Shown: piece after piece, positions 1-13,900 of the stretch
How positions within the stretch are numbered: position 1 is the stretch's first letter
Layout: the number at the start of each line of letters is the position of its first letter
Assembly: GCA_963556255.1 (NCBI GenBank)
Contig: OY744610.1
Location: forward strand, 8,283,529-8,347,528
Reading direction: 5' to 3'
Length of the DNA stretch: 64,000 nt
Source of the DNA: Allolobophora icterica
Lineage: Eukaryota; Annelida; Clitellata; Crassiclitellata; Lumbricidae
Made by a program: the position numbers and the translations under genes
Notes under the pieces: generated by a model
Told to the model about the DNA's origin: nothing
What the model saw: only the letters and a program-made list of their open reading frames with translations
Databases searched by the model: none

Positions 1-350
1 ATCATCATCATCATCATCATCAATAACCATGGGCTCAGGGCCCGTAGGTGACCGGCGTCTTCCTGATAATGTCTACACTCCATTCTGTCTATTGGCGAGT
101 GGCTCAGTTCCTGGAGACATTCTTGAGGTCTTCCTCTTTTGTTTATACCATCCATTATTAAAAAAAATAAGTTTTAATTTTTCTGACCTCCTTCATTCTG
201 CAGATATGTACGAGCAGTCAGAGGTTTCTCTGGATAACTTTTTGCATAAGATTTATTTTCGGTCAGATTGATTCTACTGTATAATTCCTTATTGCTGATA
301 ATAGTCCATCCAATTCTGAGTATTTTACGATAGCAGGCTAACACTCTAAA
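1..350 (-). mobile_element. LINE 3' fragment, same family as 23673-25430
   Basis: The minus strand encodes VLACYRKILRIGWTIISNKE, matching the C-terminal region of the reverse transcriptase at 23718-25484, and ends in the same (ATC)n / CCATGGG sequence. Frameshifted and 5' truncated. Confidence 0.7.
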
Positions 351-1949
351 GATGACGCTTGACAATTAGTCGCCGCTACAGGTGGCAACAACTCTCGAAT
401 ACTGTTGCACATTTGGAACACTTCTGCTTCAATATATCCACGTCCATGACTTATTTTTCAAGTCTATCTTTGATTCTGTCCGTTTGGACGATTTTGAGCA
501 CAGTAGCTATCGACGAGTATTAAGTTAAACAGTTTAGCCTACTTAATTCTAATGTATTGTAGTTTCACGAGAACTAAAAGTTATCAGATCTCGACGTTTA
601 TGGAAAACCCACCATCAGTCATCAGGAAGAACTACAGTATAAAATTATTCTTCCTTTTACGAGACTCACACATGACGCATTTCGACATTTCAAACGCCAT
701 AAATCCAAGTTCAACACAAATTGGCGTTACTGCAATAACAAGTTACAACCGCAGAATATTACATAAAGACCAAATTGTATTAATTTATTTTTTATAAATT
801 CATATAGTTTTTCTCGTTTGAAACAATGTATTTAGCAGCGCTTCTTGGCATGATGGCTCTACTGTCTAATTCGGACTTTGATGAGAGCTGTTTTGTTATC
901 AGGCCAAAAGTCCTGTTTTGGAACTTGTCTCGAAAGTCGACAGAAACGCAGCTTATTATGAACTGAAAGGTCTATAGGGTGAGGTCCTTCTCACTATACA
1001 GACTCATAAGGGATTCACACAATGCATCTATATTCACCTACGCGGCACAAAGGATGCGCATAAGAAAGAAGCCACTGCGGTTCGTATAGTTTGTGAGCAT
1101 ACAGGTGCATAATGGCCTACCATCACTGTGTGGCGGGCATCAATAGACTGACGTTTGCTGTGTCAAGGAATAATGTATCATATAAATATAGGACTATCCT
1201 TAGGCTTACTCAGTATTCAAGCTTTACGGAATTCTGTTCAATGCACGTCACATGTATTGCTCGAAGATCCGTAATAAGGCAGTTTGAGAAGTTGGGCTTG
1301 GCACAACAATTCAGAAGCATTGTAGCGTCTTCTTGTGCATTGGGGAAGTTGTTCTTTCAAAACAACAAAAGGAGAAATTTCCAACACTCTTGGCTTTGCC
1401 ATTCTGCGCTTGTGTAGAGACGTGACGGTTACAATGTCACAAGCCATGTTTACCTGTACATAACTTATTGCCTGATCTCATGAACTTCCTCCATTTTCTT
1501 GCAGTATACGTTTCCATAACTTTAAAAATAAAACCGTTGACTATTTTCAATGCATCAGTGCATTTCTATGCTTTACCCTATTTTATTGCTCATTACATAA
1601 TCAATTATAACGATTCCACAGTAGCTCTGAAACTTAGTATTAACCTAGATAATGTTTCTCAAATATCTGCCCAACAATTCTGAAATTGCTTCTATATAAT
1701 ACTTGTTATACTAAGAAATCGTACTCATGAACAAAACCAAATATTACTTCTAGACATGTATTTCTAAATCCTCACTTCAAGCATTTATAATATAGCGTAA
1801 ATGCTATCATTTTGTAACCATGGGATTAAGCTGAAGTTTTTTAAGCTCTTCCCTAGAAACTTCACCATATTCTCATGACGAAAAGAATCTAAAATTGTCG
1901 ATTAATCTCATGTTAATAAATTGACTGATCTCGTGGACATTACGATAAC

Positions 1950-2195
1950 CGCGACGTATCCATAGAGGGACCTGTTGGTTCCTCGGTGTCGTACTGTTTC
2001 ATATTGTTTGTGGCAGCACCGTTGCTCTGGAACAGCCTTCCGCTGACGCTATTACATTTAAAGACTTTGCCTCCTTTACTCGGTTGTTAAAAACGCATTT
2101 CTTCTTAGACTGATGGCGAGTGTTTAGTGCCTCTTTGAGGCTCAGAAGGGGCGCTGTATAAATGTGTTATTACATTACATTACATAGAAGTCATT
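1950..2195 (+). mobile_element. L2/CR1-like LINE 3' end
   Basis: Contains the eroded motif PLLWNSLPLTL, then a GAGGCTCAGAAGGGGCGCTG 3' end and (ATTAC)n tail, typical of L2/CR1-type element termini. Confidence 0.5.
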
Positions 2196-2739
2196 AGATT
2201 AGAGTATCATTAGACTAACAATAGTTGGAACAGTCCGATAATCTCTGCCATAGATATTGGACAATAAAAGGGTCTGCACTGAGGGTGTAAACTGAAACTC
2301 AGTGAACCGTCAACTGATATTATTGCCTACTCATGTAGAGACATCTGGGACCGAAACGTGCTGCCTTATAGTATTTTAGCTTGGCCTATAACCACCCACG
2401 TCATTCGATCATCGGAGATAATGACAGGGCTGTAACGCCCCATTCAAAAGGGCGAGGCAGAGCAATGACTAGAACCCTAACAAGCCAACATGCAAACGGC
2501 GGTTTAAGACTGGGAGTTGAAGCCAGTTTATGCTGTTCGCATAACTATAATTTCTAAGTCGCTTGGAATACGAACATTTACGTCTGGTAAAGGTAACAAT
2601 TTTGTTTGTTTTATCAATCGACAATGACATAAGATTTGAAGTTTTTTTCCAACAACGTTTGAAAGACGAATGAGTATCTTTTGAAGTGGTGTTATATTAT
2701 GTGCAATTACAATTACAATTACAAAGAACTAGCTTCAAA

Positions 2740-3130
2740 TTGCGGCTCATAGTTTATAAAACTTTGAACTTTGCCAGCTACAATGGTTATAATCAGTTTT
2801 TATTCCCGGACTTATCATTATTCAACGAAGTCATCTGATTATCTTTGTTTGGTCATATCAAAATCAAGAACTGCTCTTGATGAACGAGCTTTTTCGGTTG
2901 CTTGACGTACTTTTTAAAACTCTCTCCCTGTGTCTACGCATTCTGCTCAGTCGCTTGCGTCATCGTTCTCAACTTAAGACTTACCTCTTTCAAATTGCTT
3001 ATCCACCATAGGCTGCCTCTCTATCTTACGGACTGATCTTCTGGATATCAACCTGGTTACGCCTTGATTTTGGTGTGCAATCGGTTGATGCTTTGTGCAT
3101 TGGACACCGGCGCAATAGAATATACTAATT
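2740..3130 (+). mobile_element. LINE 3' end, repeated at 51750-52145
   Basis: Shares a long block with 51750-52145 and part of 27090-27240. It includes the SQLKTYLFQIAYP-type reading typical of LINE C-termini. No intact ORF. Confidence 0.5.
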
Positions 3131-3306
3131 ACAATAACTTAACTAGGCCAAGATTGAAGCGGTCAAACTGATGTTGTTTCAAACAGTGGCTTACGGAGCT
3201 AAAATGCCGCCCGAGCGAGAGTCCAATATGCCGCCCTTGGTCACAAACTAAATTTCGATATGGTAGTTTCTCTAAGATATTGCATGACAATCGTATTACA
3301 TAAGCA

Positions 3307-3561
3307 CAGTTCTATTTTCTGCCGGGACGCTCCGGAACGGCGTTCCGGCACCTTTTTCAGCTATTAAAATAACTCAGTTATCTTAATAAAGGAATAATTT
3401 AGTTATTATAATTTTATGTGACGTCAAATATATTCTTAGGGAGAGTCTCACCGAGACCCTTCCCCAAACCCCACGAGCCGTTTTTTTCTCGGGCCTCGCC
3501 CTGTATTTAACCCTGCCATAATTATTCAGTTCCGGAATTTTTTCTAGAAAAAAACCCACTG
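3307..3561. mobile_element. hAT-type MITE, first copy
   Basis: CAGT...ACTG termini, internal CCGGAACGG and CCATAATTATTC blocks shared with the copy at 61878-62140. Target duplication not clear here. Confidence 0.5.
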
Positions 3562-4603
3562 CCTCTAAAATTTTATTTAATACAGTTTATTGCCTGTCTG
3601 GATTTTTAACTTTTCACTGTATTTTGTAGTTATCCGTTTTCGTTTTAGCTATACACTTTCAACTTAGGGCCTAATAGCGATTAAATGAGATTCGAAAATA
3701 ACTGAATACTATTACTAAACTCTGTTGAAAGAAGAAAAAGTGGTCATTTTATTGATGACAAAATCATGCAGTAAATATTTATAGAAAAGGGACCAATTTT
3801 AAAATTAATTTTTAAAAGAGGACTAAACAAAGTGGAGAAAAGCTGTGATAGTGATATTGATAGGTTGTGGTTAAATATTATTCTAAGTCATTAATTTGTT
3901 TTGATAACTATGCATAATTTTATATGCGCATATATACTATATATTATGATCATGAAGGGCGGTATAGCAAGAATATAATTATTTTACGTAGACCATGGTG
4001 TTTGTAGTCTGTTACTCTGTTTACAGTTTACTAGATTAATGCGATTCGGCTTCCTTTTTCTGCAATCCTGTTTAGTGTTTAACATAGACCTCTGAGAGTG
4101 ATGCCGCCCCTAACGATCAACGGAAGACAGGCCGACTTGACCAAAGTGACGGTTTCTTTCTCTCCTACTTTCTCATTTTCATCTACACCGCTCTTTTTTT
4201 ATCTTTCATTAACCCTATTTGCAAAAGTCCAGTCCGAAGCGACTCGCCCCCTTTGTCCTTCTTCGGTACGCCACTGGTTGCAAAGTGCTTTAGATCTTAC
4301 GACGTGCAGATCTTTACCAACTGAGAATGCTTTCTGTTTTGCAGTGAATATGAAGCAATAACACTAGAAATGTAACAATTCATTGTTTAGCTATTCAATG
4401 TGTTGTGATATTTTGATTCCCCTGCATTACTGTCTATTGGTGCTGCCCGCTCGACACGTAGTAACACTGAAATCTTTCTGGTTGAGAGCTGTCTAAAAAA
4501 AGTTTGAACTTTAATTTGTTGTGTTACGTTTGTACAGCAAGAAGAAGGAATCAACAAAACCTGAGGCCAATCGAACTGAATGACCGATTGAAATAACAGA
4601 GAC

Positions 4604-4655
4604 ATGGTTTATAAAGTGGCTTTCAGTCTGCTAATATTCTCCTTGATGACAGATG
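4604..4655 (+). CDS. Gene A exon 1: signal peptide
   Basis: Starts MVYKVAFSLLIFSLM, a short hydrophobic leader homologous to the first exons of genes B and C. To join the phase-1 exon 2 it must end at GAT G, where the intron begins GCGAGT, so a non-canonical GC-AG intron is required. No in-frame GT donor of the right phase is nearby. Confidence 0.65.
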
Positions 4656-6889
4656 GCGAGTATTTCCACGATACAATATTATATAAACAGGTTTTTTCTG
4701 TAAATATCCTGTAGCCTTGAAATAAAAATGCATCTCTGAAATAAACTGATGCAATCTTTGACCACAATTTCCTTTTATTTCAGGTGCGATTGGTCTATGT
4801 ACGGCGCCGCTCGAAAACATCGCCGTTTACGAGGGAAATCTCAGCACAATCATATACTTTCCAGCAAGCCCTAACGGTGTTAAATGGTCGACTCTTGCAA
4901 CGACAGATGGGTTCACCGCGGTTACTATAGTAAATTATAACGACGCCGTGGATCCTAATTATGTGCCAGACTATGCATATGCTTCATCGTCAGGTCTAAC
5001 AATTAAAAAAGCAACAACAACGGCTGAACCTGGACATCAACTATCAACGGCTGGGTTGTACACCGCAGAATGTGATGGAAAACAATCCAGCGTCAAGTTT
5101 CTTGTCGTTCGTAAGTGTTCAAACTGACTGCGGTTAATATTTCCAAATTTTATGACTTCATTTCGCTGATCATCCCAACCTGTAGGCAATGCTTTAGCTG
5201 AGGTTCATTTGGGCGCTGTAGAATCGCCCCCTGTGATTTAAGTACAGACGCTCAACCTGCTTCTATTCACTGTCATTGTTTCGAATTGTTCTTCAATCTC
5301 AAATTTCCTGTCGTTCGATTCTACGTCCTGGTCTACGTTGTACAAGTCTACGGTTAATTTCTCGCAATCTTATGACTTAATTTCGCTGTTTATCATTCCA
5401 GTTTTCAGGAAATGCTATAACGTTGTTTTCGATGATTCTGTAGAGATCTGCAGATTACAATTTAAGCAACATCCCTTATTATGGCTCTGTTTACAGTCTT
5501 TGTTCGTTTGATATATCAGATGTCTGCGTTTAGAAAACATTAAGGATTAAATCAGATTAATAGTTGCGTGGTTCAACGATTGGTTGCTGTTTATCATGGG
5601 ATTCGCATTGTTTCAATTGTTAGGCCTATCTTACAACCTATAATCTACGAAGGAACCTTAACCATCTGCATTTACAATCAACCTCAGTTAAAGTAGCTTT
5701 TTAAGTTACATTGAATAGTAAATTCAAAATCCTGCATATCATAAATTTTTTTAATCAATCAATCAATCAATCAATCATGGAATTTATATAGCGCCTCTTC
5801 AAGGGCTCTACTCAGAGGCACTCCCAAGCCAGGCCTGATCAAAGAGAAAAGTTTTCAATAGAGTGTAAAAAGAAGACGGGTGAGTACGAGAAGATAGGCG
5901 AAGGAAAGATGGTAAGTCATTCCACGCAGTTGGCCCAGCGACAGAGAATGCTCGGCGCTGCATAGTAGCAGTGCGGGCATATGGGAAAGCTGTGGTGAAT
6001 ATAAGTAAAGACTCGTTGTTCATGCATATGTGTCTTTATAAGTGAACACTTAAATATCTTGAGAACCTCTGACAGACGATTTATAACTCACGATGGCGAA
6101 ATTTAGATGACGAAATACTTAATTGAATAATTTACATTAAAAGCTTTAAATATAGAAACAGTCTACTTCGGGTAACTCTTACTTTCAAACGTTAGTTTTC
6201 AAGCGCTGTGTTTCAGGGCAAGGTCCAACATGCTCGATGAGAACGGTAGACGCAACCACCGTTGAGGTGTCCTGCAGTACCATTTATGCTGACAGCACTA
6301 GCGATCCAATCGCTGCTGTTTTCACGTTGTATGTCGATGGTAATCCTATAGCTACTGACACGCCTCAAAGGACCAGTTATGACGCATATACCTACATTTC
6401 AACATCTACATTTACGACCGATTGCTCTGGTTCGTCGACTTACCAATGCGTTCAGACATTTGGCCAACCAACGGAAATTCAGGATCCAAACGTTGCAATG
6501 AATGCGCCGAAGTTTAATCACAATTGTTCAGTGGCAGCAATTGGTGAGTTTAGAGCAACTAAGTTATTTCAGTTATTTCAAAGTTCAGTTGGCAATGTAT
6601 GTCAATCAAACAAGATGTTTATCTGCCAAAGAAAGATTCGAGTTTTAGTTCTCAACGCTTTAAGAAAGTTGCTCAGCTTTTCATCTCTTCTTGTCTCAAC
6701 TAGAATTTAATAATTGTAATCGTAATTAATAACTTCTATTGCGTCGGGTTCTGATGCACAAGACACCAAAACCAAGTCGTAACCAAGTCAATATACGACA
6801 CAGTTTATGTTGGATAAGCAAATTTAAAGAGGTAAGTCTTATTTTGAGAGCGAAATGGCATGAGCGACGGAGTAGATTGGAAAGAAGAT

Positions 6890-6942
<53 letters not shown>

Positions 6943-7939
6943 GACAGAGACAGAGACAGACACACAGACAGAGATTTTCAAAGAGATCGAGAGCGAGACA
7001 TTTTCAAAATCTAGGTCCTGGTGTGAGATATGCCCTTAATGATTTCTCTGCGATGTGTGAGATTACGGTGGAATTAGACTAAGTGGTCAGTTGCGACTTA
7101 CTTTGTGAGAAATATCCTAGATGTTTCAGCCACGTATAACAACGACCCTGTCACTTAAGCTGCTACACATTCACTAGCAACTGCTCCTAAAATATCGACA
7201 ACCACAGTATGTACAGCGTACGTTTCAGCCAGCGGTTACAACTTCTCAGTCACCGGCAAGTATAATTCAGCCAAGCACAGCTAACCGGCCACCAACAGCT
7301 GTAATTCAAATATCATCATCAACTAATCTGCCAAAATTAAAGGCCCACAACTCTCGAATACCATTGATCCCGACATCGACTCACCTTCATTAATATTTAC
7401 AGGAAATAGCAAGGGCCACCACCATAGCTTCTCTGATGTATGCTTCCCCAGCCTGGTGGGATTACACCCAAGTAGGAGACAGAGAGTGGGTTGAAAAACT
7501 GCTGAGGAAAATGCGACGTTCTGGTCTACTTTCCCCATCCATTCAAAGCGCCTCTGAATTGGCAAAACAAGCAGATGAATGCCTCTTTAAGGCAGCCATT
7601 ACAAACCTAGACCATGTTCTGCGCCCCTATTTTCCACCTGATCGTAATATTCCTCATAATCTCCGGCAAACGGCTCGTAGCTTTACATTACCTGTTAAAA
7701 ATGACAGAAACTTTATATCCCGTATGCTGTATAAAAAACCTATTATTAACAATTAACTATTTTAGCAATATGCTGTTTTCTTTTATATGTAGGCCCCATA
7801 CCTTTTAAAAACCCATATGTTTAAACTCTCTAATTTACTGTTATCTGATTTATTTTCATTTGCAATTAATGTATCTCTTTTATAAAGTCTGTGTAATCCT
7901 GTCGCGTTTGTGTCGACCGGAACTTTTGCAATAAACGAA

Positions 7940-7979
<40 letters not shown>

Positions 7980-10900
7980 TAGGTCTCCATATAAGTCATT
8001 TTTGACTTATATATATATATATATACATATATTTGTTTTGCGCCTCTGTGCGTGATCTAATTTTCCACTATTGTATCTTTTAGGCGGGCTGCTAGTTATG
8101 TATTATTATCTGTGAGTACACTTAGGTAGCTACGTCTTTCGAACGCGGACATTCGATTTTAGGCGAACGGAGGGTAATATCACAGAGTCATTTTAGGCTT
8201 GTAAGGTAATTATAGGACCCAGTTATAAGTAAGTAGACACACTGGCGCCTATGAAGCTGTAGGAGTTTCAGAATATGATCTTGTGATGACAATCTGCATG
8301 AATAATATCCTGCAGCCGGTCAGAGAATCCCAACCCAGCGCCAGGTCTTCAAACATAGGCTATGAGCGAGGATTTCAGTTACTGGAAAAGTAGATGACTC
8401 TAGGATAACAGATGATATAGCGAATGGACATTTCTTAGAAGGTTCTAGAAAGTGATCCATCCACGCCAGTAAGAGTGTTCAATGGCCAAGAATAATTAGG
8501 CAGGTTTGACTAAGGCCAACTATTAGTGAACTGGTAATGTCAATCTAGAGTTCTTAGGTAGAGTCCTATAGGGTTGATGGACCAATCACGAGATATCTTT
8601 ACCAAAGAGCTCTGCATGTCATAAGATATTTAGGTCTGTGGAGAGTCAGAGTCAGAGTCAGGAGAGTTAGCTGTCAGTCAGAATGATTCTGTAGTATAAG
8701 TCTGACATGTCTAGAGCTAGTAGACATTAGGCGCTCATCTTAAGAAGTCTAGAGTCAGAGTTCTTGTAATTGTAGCAGTATCGTAGCTTCCTCAACATCG
8801 TCTGTGTAACTGAACAATCATCTGCTATTGAAATGTGTATACATGCGTAAGCAGACATTGGTAGTGAATGACAATAAAGACTATCATCATCGTGATATAA
8901 CTGTAATCTTTTTTATCTCATATTATGCTTTATTGATTATTAACTATGGAGGTGACTAGATAAGCTGCACTAGCTTCTTCTCCTCGTGAATCGAGTACTT
9001 AATATTCTCAACTCTCTGTCCTTACATGATCACTCCGTACTAACCATAGTTGATTCTTGTTAACTAGTTGAGTATGGGCTTTGTAACTAGTATTTCAAGA
9101 AATTACCTCAAAGTTCATCTTTACGTCTATGTATTGGATAAAAGTGTAGTTAGAATGTAAGTAATAATAGACCAAAGGAGGTGCTGATGAAATTACTTAC
9201 GAAGCATCATTGACAATTATATTCAATATTCTATTACGCAGAATCAATAAGTGTACAAATCGGGTGACATCATTTTAGGCTTATCTAGAATCAGTCTTCA
9301 ACGATCACTTTCGCAATTAAGATTCGATGATTAACAGAAACAATGTAACTTATTCGTCTCATAAGCATTGATGAATATTATTTGAAGCACTTATAACGCT
9401 CGCAAATTCAGGAAATCTAAATCTGGAAAGAGTTGGCCAAAACGAAGTGTCAATTCTAAAGAAACTCTTGTCGCTTATACATGAATTTCTGACTCTGACG
9501 TATTTGATACGAGGTGTAAATGCGCTTGCAGGTGTTACTGTATTAAAAATAATCAAAAATTGGTGTAAGGCCTATTGTTTGAAAAACATAGCAATTAGCA
9601 TTGAAAAGCTACCGTTTGTACGTGGTTGAGACTATTCTACAGTCTTCACATTCGTATTTGGCCTGTGAGATTTCTGTTTACGCTTTTATTTAGCTTGTGG
9701 TGCAAGAACAACTACAACCAAACCACCTACAGCTGCGTTGTCCTCAACTACAACTACAAAGCCATCGACGACAGGTTCGCAGCCAACCATGATAAACTAC
9801 CAATTTCTAAATCGCTACTCTAACGCTAAGCGCACCACAGCACTAGCTTATCCAAGAGCGCTTACGTACGAGCCGTGACTGTAGCTTGAAAATTATTCCA
9901 CTGCTGTGTAATGAAAAATATTACGACCTGCATTTTGTCTGCCGTTCTGATTGACAGTGCCCTGGAATACAGATGTTCAGAATAAGATAGGATCTTTTAG
10001 CTGCAAGATAAGTGTATATTGCTAATAGGCTATGTCAAAATAACCTACAAGTCACTACAAAGTACCTTCGCGAACTCTTCACCTTCCAACCACCCTTGTT
10101 CATCCTCATATCTCACTCTCTCCCGTCCTCCAGTGACTACTCGACTCGAGTTATCAAACCGATCGATATCCCACACTGCTCTGCCTCTCTGGTCTCTCTG
10201 TAAACCGGACTCGAATTACTTCAGTGGGAATCGATCGCTGGACAAACTATCAGATACGACGCAGCGATCGTGAATAAGCTGTCGCTTTAGCAATTTGGAT
10301 CCTGCGATTGCGATTACGGTTAAATGTTTCTCTTAAATCGTTATCTAACACCACTGTCAACGCAGGTAAACAGCGTAGAGTTAGAAGTAACTTGTTCACG
10401 TAGTAACATTTTAACGACAAGAGTGTACTTACAGTGACTGGGAAACCAATGCAACTTGTCGCAGAAGTGTTAATTGTCGTAGCGAAGTAGCAAAAGGCAA
10501 CAGGAGTTATTCCTCAAAATGGATTGGTTGTAACTGGAAGGAAGTGAAAGAAATAGTTTAAATGGCCCACTACTTAAAATAATTTTTGTGTCTCTAATGT
10601 GTTTTAACGCAAAATTCTTGCTTCGATAATGCACGAGTTATGGAGCTTTTGTTATTAAAATCAATGACTTGAGAGTATTGGACTGTGTTATCATATTTCC
10701 ATGCTTCTAGACGCATGAACTATTCAGAAGCGCATCCAGTGCGAGAGACCCCGAGAAAAAAAAGTGGATTTTAACATGGGAGAAGGAGGATGAAACATTA
10801 CCAGAGAGAATAGAGGAGGGAACAGGGGGAGAAAGTCCATTCCAATGGAACCAAAGGATCTCGATTGAGCTATTGTAGTCCTGACACGGGGAACCAGAAG

Positions 10901-13900
10901 GTCAAGGCGGTCAGCAGAACGAAGAGGGCGAAGCGAAGCAGCAGAATGGGGCCGAATTCACATAAATAGTTCGGGGGCAAGACCCAGTTGAGCATTTAAC
11001 ACAAGAATAAACACTTTGAATTGAATACGGGCAGAGAAAGGTAGCGAGTGAAGTTGTTCAACAATGAACGCGGAGATTTGGGAGAATCGAGGAATGCGGG
11101 AAATCATTATAGCAGCAGCATTGAGTACCGACTGAACAGAAGAGAGACGGACCTTGGCAAGACCATTGAGGAGAGAATTACAGTAGTCAAAGACAAACGC
11201 ATGAATTGAGGTGAAGGTCAGGGATGAAAGTGAAAGCGGAAGCCTGTCAAATCGCTCTCATTTCGCTGAAAGAGAATATCGTGGTCTTCCATGTTGAAGG
11301 CTGAGGAGAAACCAGAGAGCGCCAGAAGGGTAAGTTGAGACCTATTCGTGGCAGAATAGATTTCAGAAAGCACAGAAACAAGGGTGGTTTCCTTGGAATG
11401 GTAAGCCATAAAGTCCGATTGGAGAGGAGGGAGATAACCAGAATGCTCCAGGTAATGGAGAAGCTGAAGAGAGACGAGGCGCTTAAGGATCTTGCACAGG
11501 AAGGAAAGGTTAGAGAAACTTTTGACAAAAGTTTATGTTAAGATTGGGCTTCTTAAGTGAGGGAAACAGAAGGGCCCTTTTTCCGAGTCATGTACATTAA
11601 TGGTAAAGCGATTAAGCGTCCGCGCGACTGAGAGTCTCGTTATTAAATAGCGGTACGCCTGTGATACTATCACACTTTAGTATTTTGTCTCTGTCTGTCT
11701 GGTGACAACTATCAGACTTTAGCTTCTCTCTGTAGAATACTTTATATTGTCATACTCTGATACAAATGTCTCTTTACGAATACAGAGTTCAATTACACAG
11801 ACGACGATGAGATGGCTGCAATATTACAACGACTACCAGTACTTCTATTCTAGACTTCTTAAGATGAACGCCTAGTGTCTGCTTAACTCTAGACATGCAA
11901 GTCTAACAGAGAACGCTCAGTTTAAGCTGCTAGCGTTCCTGTCTGAACCACTGATCACTGAACGACTTCCTGAATGACTGAATAACTTTTTCTACTCGAC
12001 TCCACTCTACACACTTATATATTCTACGCTATTCTGAGATCTGTGGAAAAGGTGTACTTCTGTTTGGTCCATCAACCCTATAATGCTTTACCCTGGATCC
12101 CAAGATTGACATTAGCTAAGCTACTGGAAGGATGGCCTTAGCCAAACCTACCTAATTATTCTAGGCCAATGGAAGACTCATCCTGCGTGGGTGGTTCATC
12201 TTTCCAGAACCTTCTACAGAATGTGCATCTCTTGAATCATGAGGGGGCCCGGAGCACGTGCGCACCTCCCCCAATATCTGAGATGGGCTGCACACCAATG
12301 CAACAAGTGTAGAATGAATAGCCAAATGCCCCTCCCTTCCAATATTTTGGACGAGTCTACGCCAGTGAATCTAGACACTTATCTGTCTTCTGCAATTATT
12401 ACTTTACCTGCCTATAATTTTATGAACTCTGTGATAATACTAAGTGCACTTGAACTTCTTAATAACGTCGGTAAAATTTAAAAAATGTAGGTTTTTTAGG
12501 CCAACCAATGAACATTGCATAGAAAACCACATAAATAGAATGAGAAATTCCGTTTCAGGTGCTTATGAACAATGTTTAACGTCCATAAGAAATACCGCTG
12601 TAAACGAGGGAGCACAGAATACGATATTCAGATGTGCAACTGGACCCAATGGAACAGCGTGGTCGGTTTTGCCAACCTCAAACACCACTAGATCTTATCA
12701 AATCACCAATTTCGACGACAGCGTCTCGCCAATTTTAAATGGAATCTATGTATTTAACCAAACCGGAACCGGTCTAATGTTACGCAGCGCAACTACCTAC
12801 ACGACATTGTATGCAACAGGCTACAGGATATCTACTGCAGGAACATACATAGTTTCCTTTGCAAACACCAACAATAGGATCGCTTTCAAATTAGTTGTCA
12901 TTCGTAAGTAAACTAATTGTTTTAGTTTTGCATTTTTCTAGTGGGCCTATATAGCAACGCAAAAAGACTGTAGATGAAAGAGGATAATTATAATTCAACG
13001 CTGATGTTGTTTCGTATTCGCAAGCGCTTATTAACATCATAATGGACAGGTAGTCTAACAATTAGAAACGCAACAACAACGGCTGAACGAGGACATCAAC
13101 TATCAACGGCTGGGTTGTACACCGTGGAATGCGGTGGGAGCCAATTCAGCGTCAAGTTTCTTGTCGTTCGTAAGTAATCAGACTACCCGAGTTTAAACCT
13201 AACTTGACTCTTAGAGTCAAGTTAGGTCCCGCATTAAGATACGGGGTGGACTAAATTTGCAAATTATTTTTGCCAAAAACAGTTACAGAAACCATTTAAG
13301 CCATTCCTAAGTTTCGCCTTTTAAATTCGTCACTGCATTTTATAATACGATAGACTAAGCAGCAACTCTGGTCATTTTACAAGATTCATGCAATATGTGG
13401 GAAGATAAAATTAACAAGGTCGAACAGTTTTTTGCATAGTTGCTAAAACGGTTTTTTTCCGTTTTAATTATTTCAAAAAACGTCGTTTTTTCGTTTTTTA
13501 TTTTTCTTATCGTTTTTCCGTCTTTTATTTCTTGTCTGTAACTTTATTTATTTATTTACTATCTGTTAATTTTTTCATTTTCTGTTTAATTTTTTTGTCT
13601 GATGTCCCTTACGTTGTCTCCGTACTTTCAAGATCCAGCTAATTTACGTCACTAATTACGTCATCATTTGAGAAATAAATAGGCCTACATTGTGAAATAG
13701 CACAGTACAAGAAATAAAATTTTAAAATGCTATTTCTAAGTTTTCTAAAATGCCAAAAGAAAAGGGTGCGGAATGGATTCACGTTACTTTGATAAACGAG
13801 AAAGACAAAATCTCAGCATTGGCTAAATTGAAATGCATTTTCGGTGAGAAAGTTTACACTATATAATCTATACCTACAAAGTTTAGTTTTTAATTGTGTT

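Larger units (their letters stand above)
360..4600 (+). repeat. 5' flank of gene A, copy of the duplicated unit
   Basis: Blocks around 370-790, 830-1480 and 2260-2620 match, in the same order, the sequences upstream of gene B (31390-36360) and partly gene C (54340-55460). The rest is LINE ends, a MITE and unrecognised AT-rich DNA. No gene is supported here; the small ORFs are not conserved between copies. Confidence 0.7.

Noticed and set aside
1112..1447. Small ORFs on both strands upstream of gene A
   Set aside because: The homologous regions upstream of B and C do not keep the frames open.
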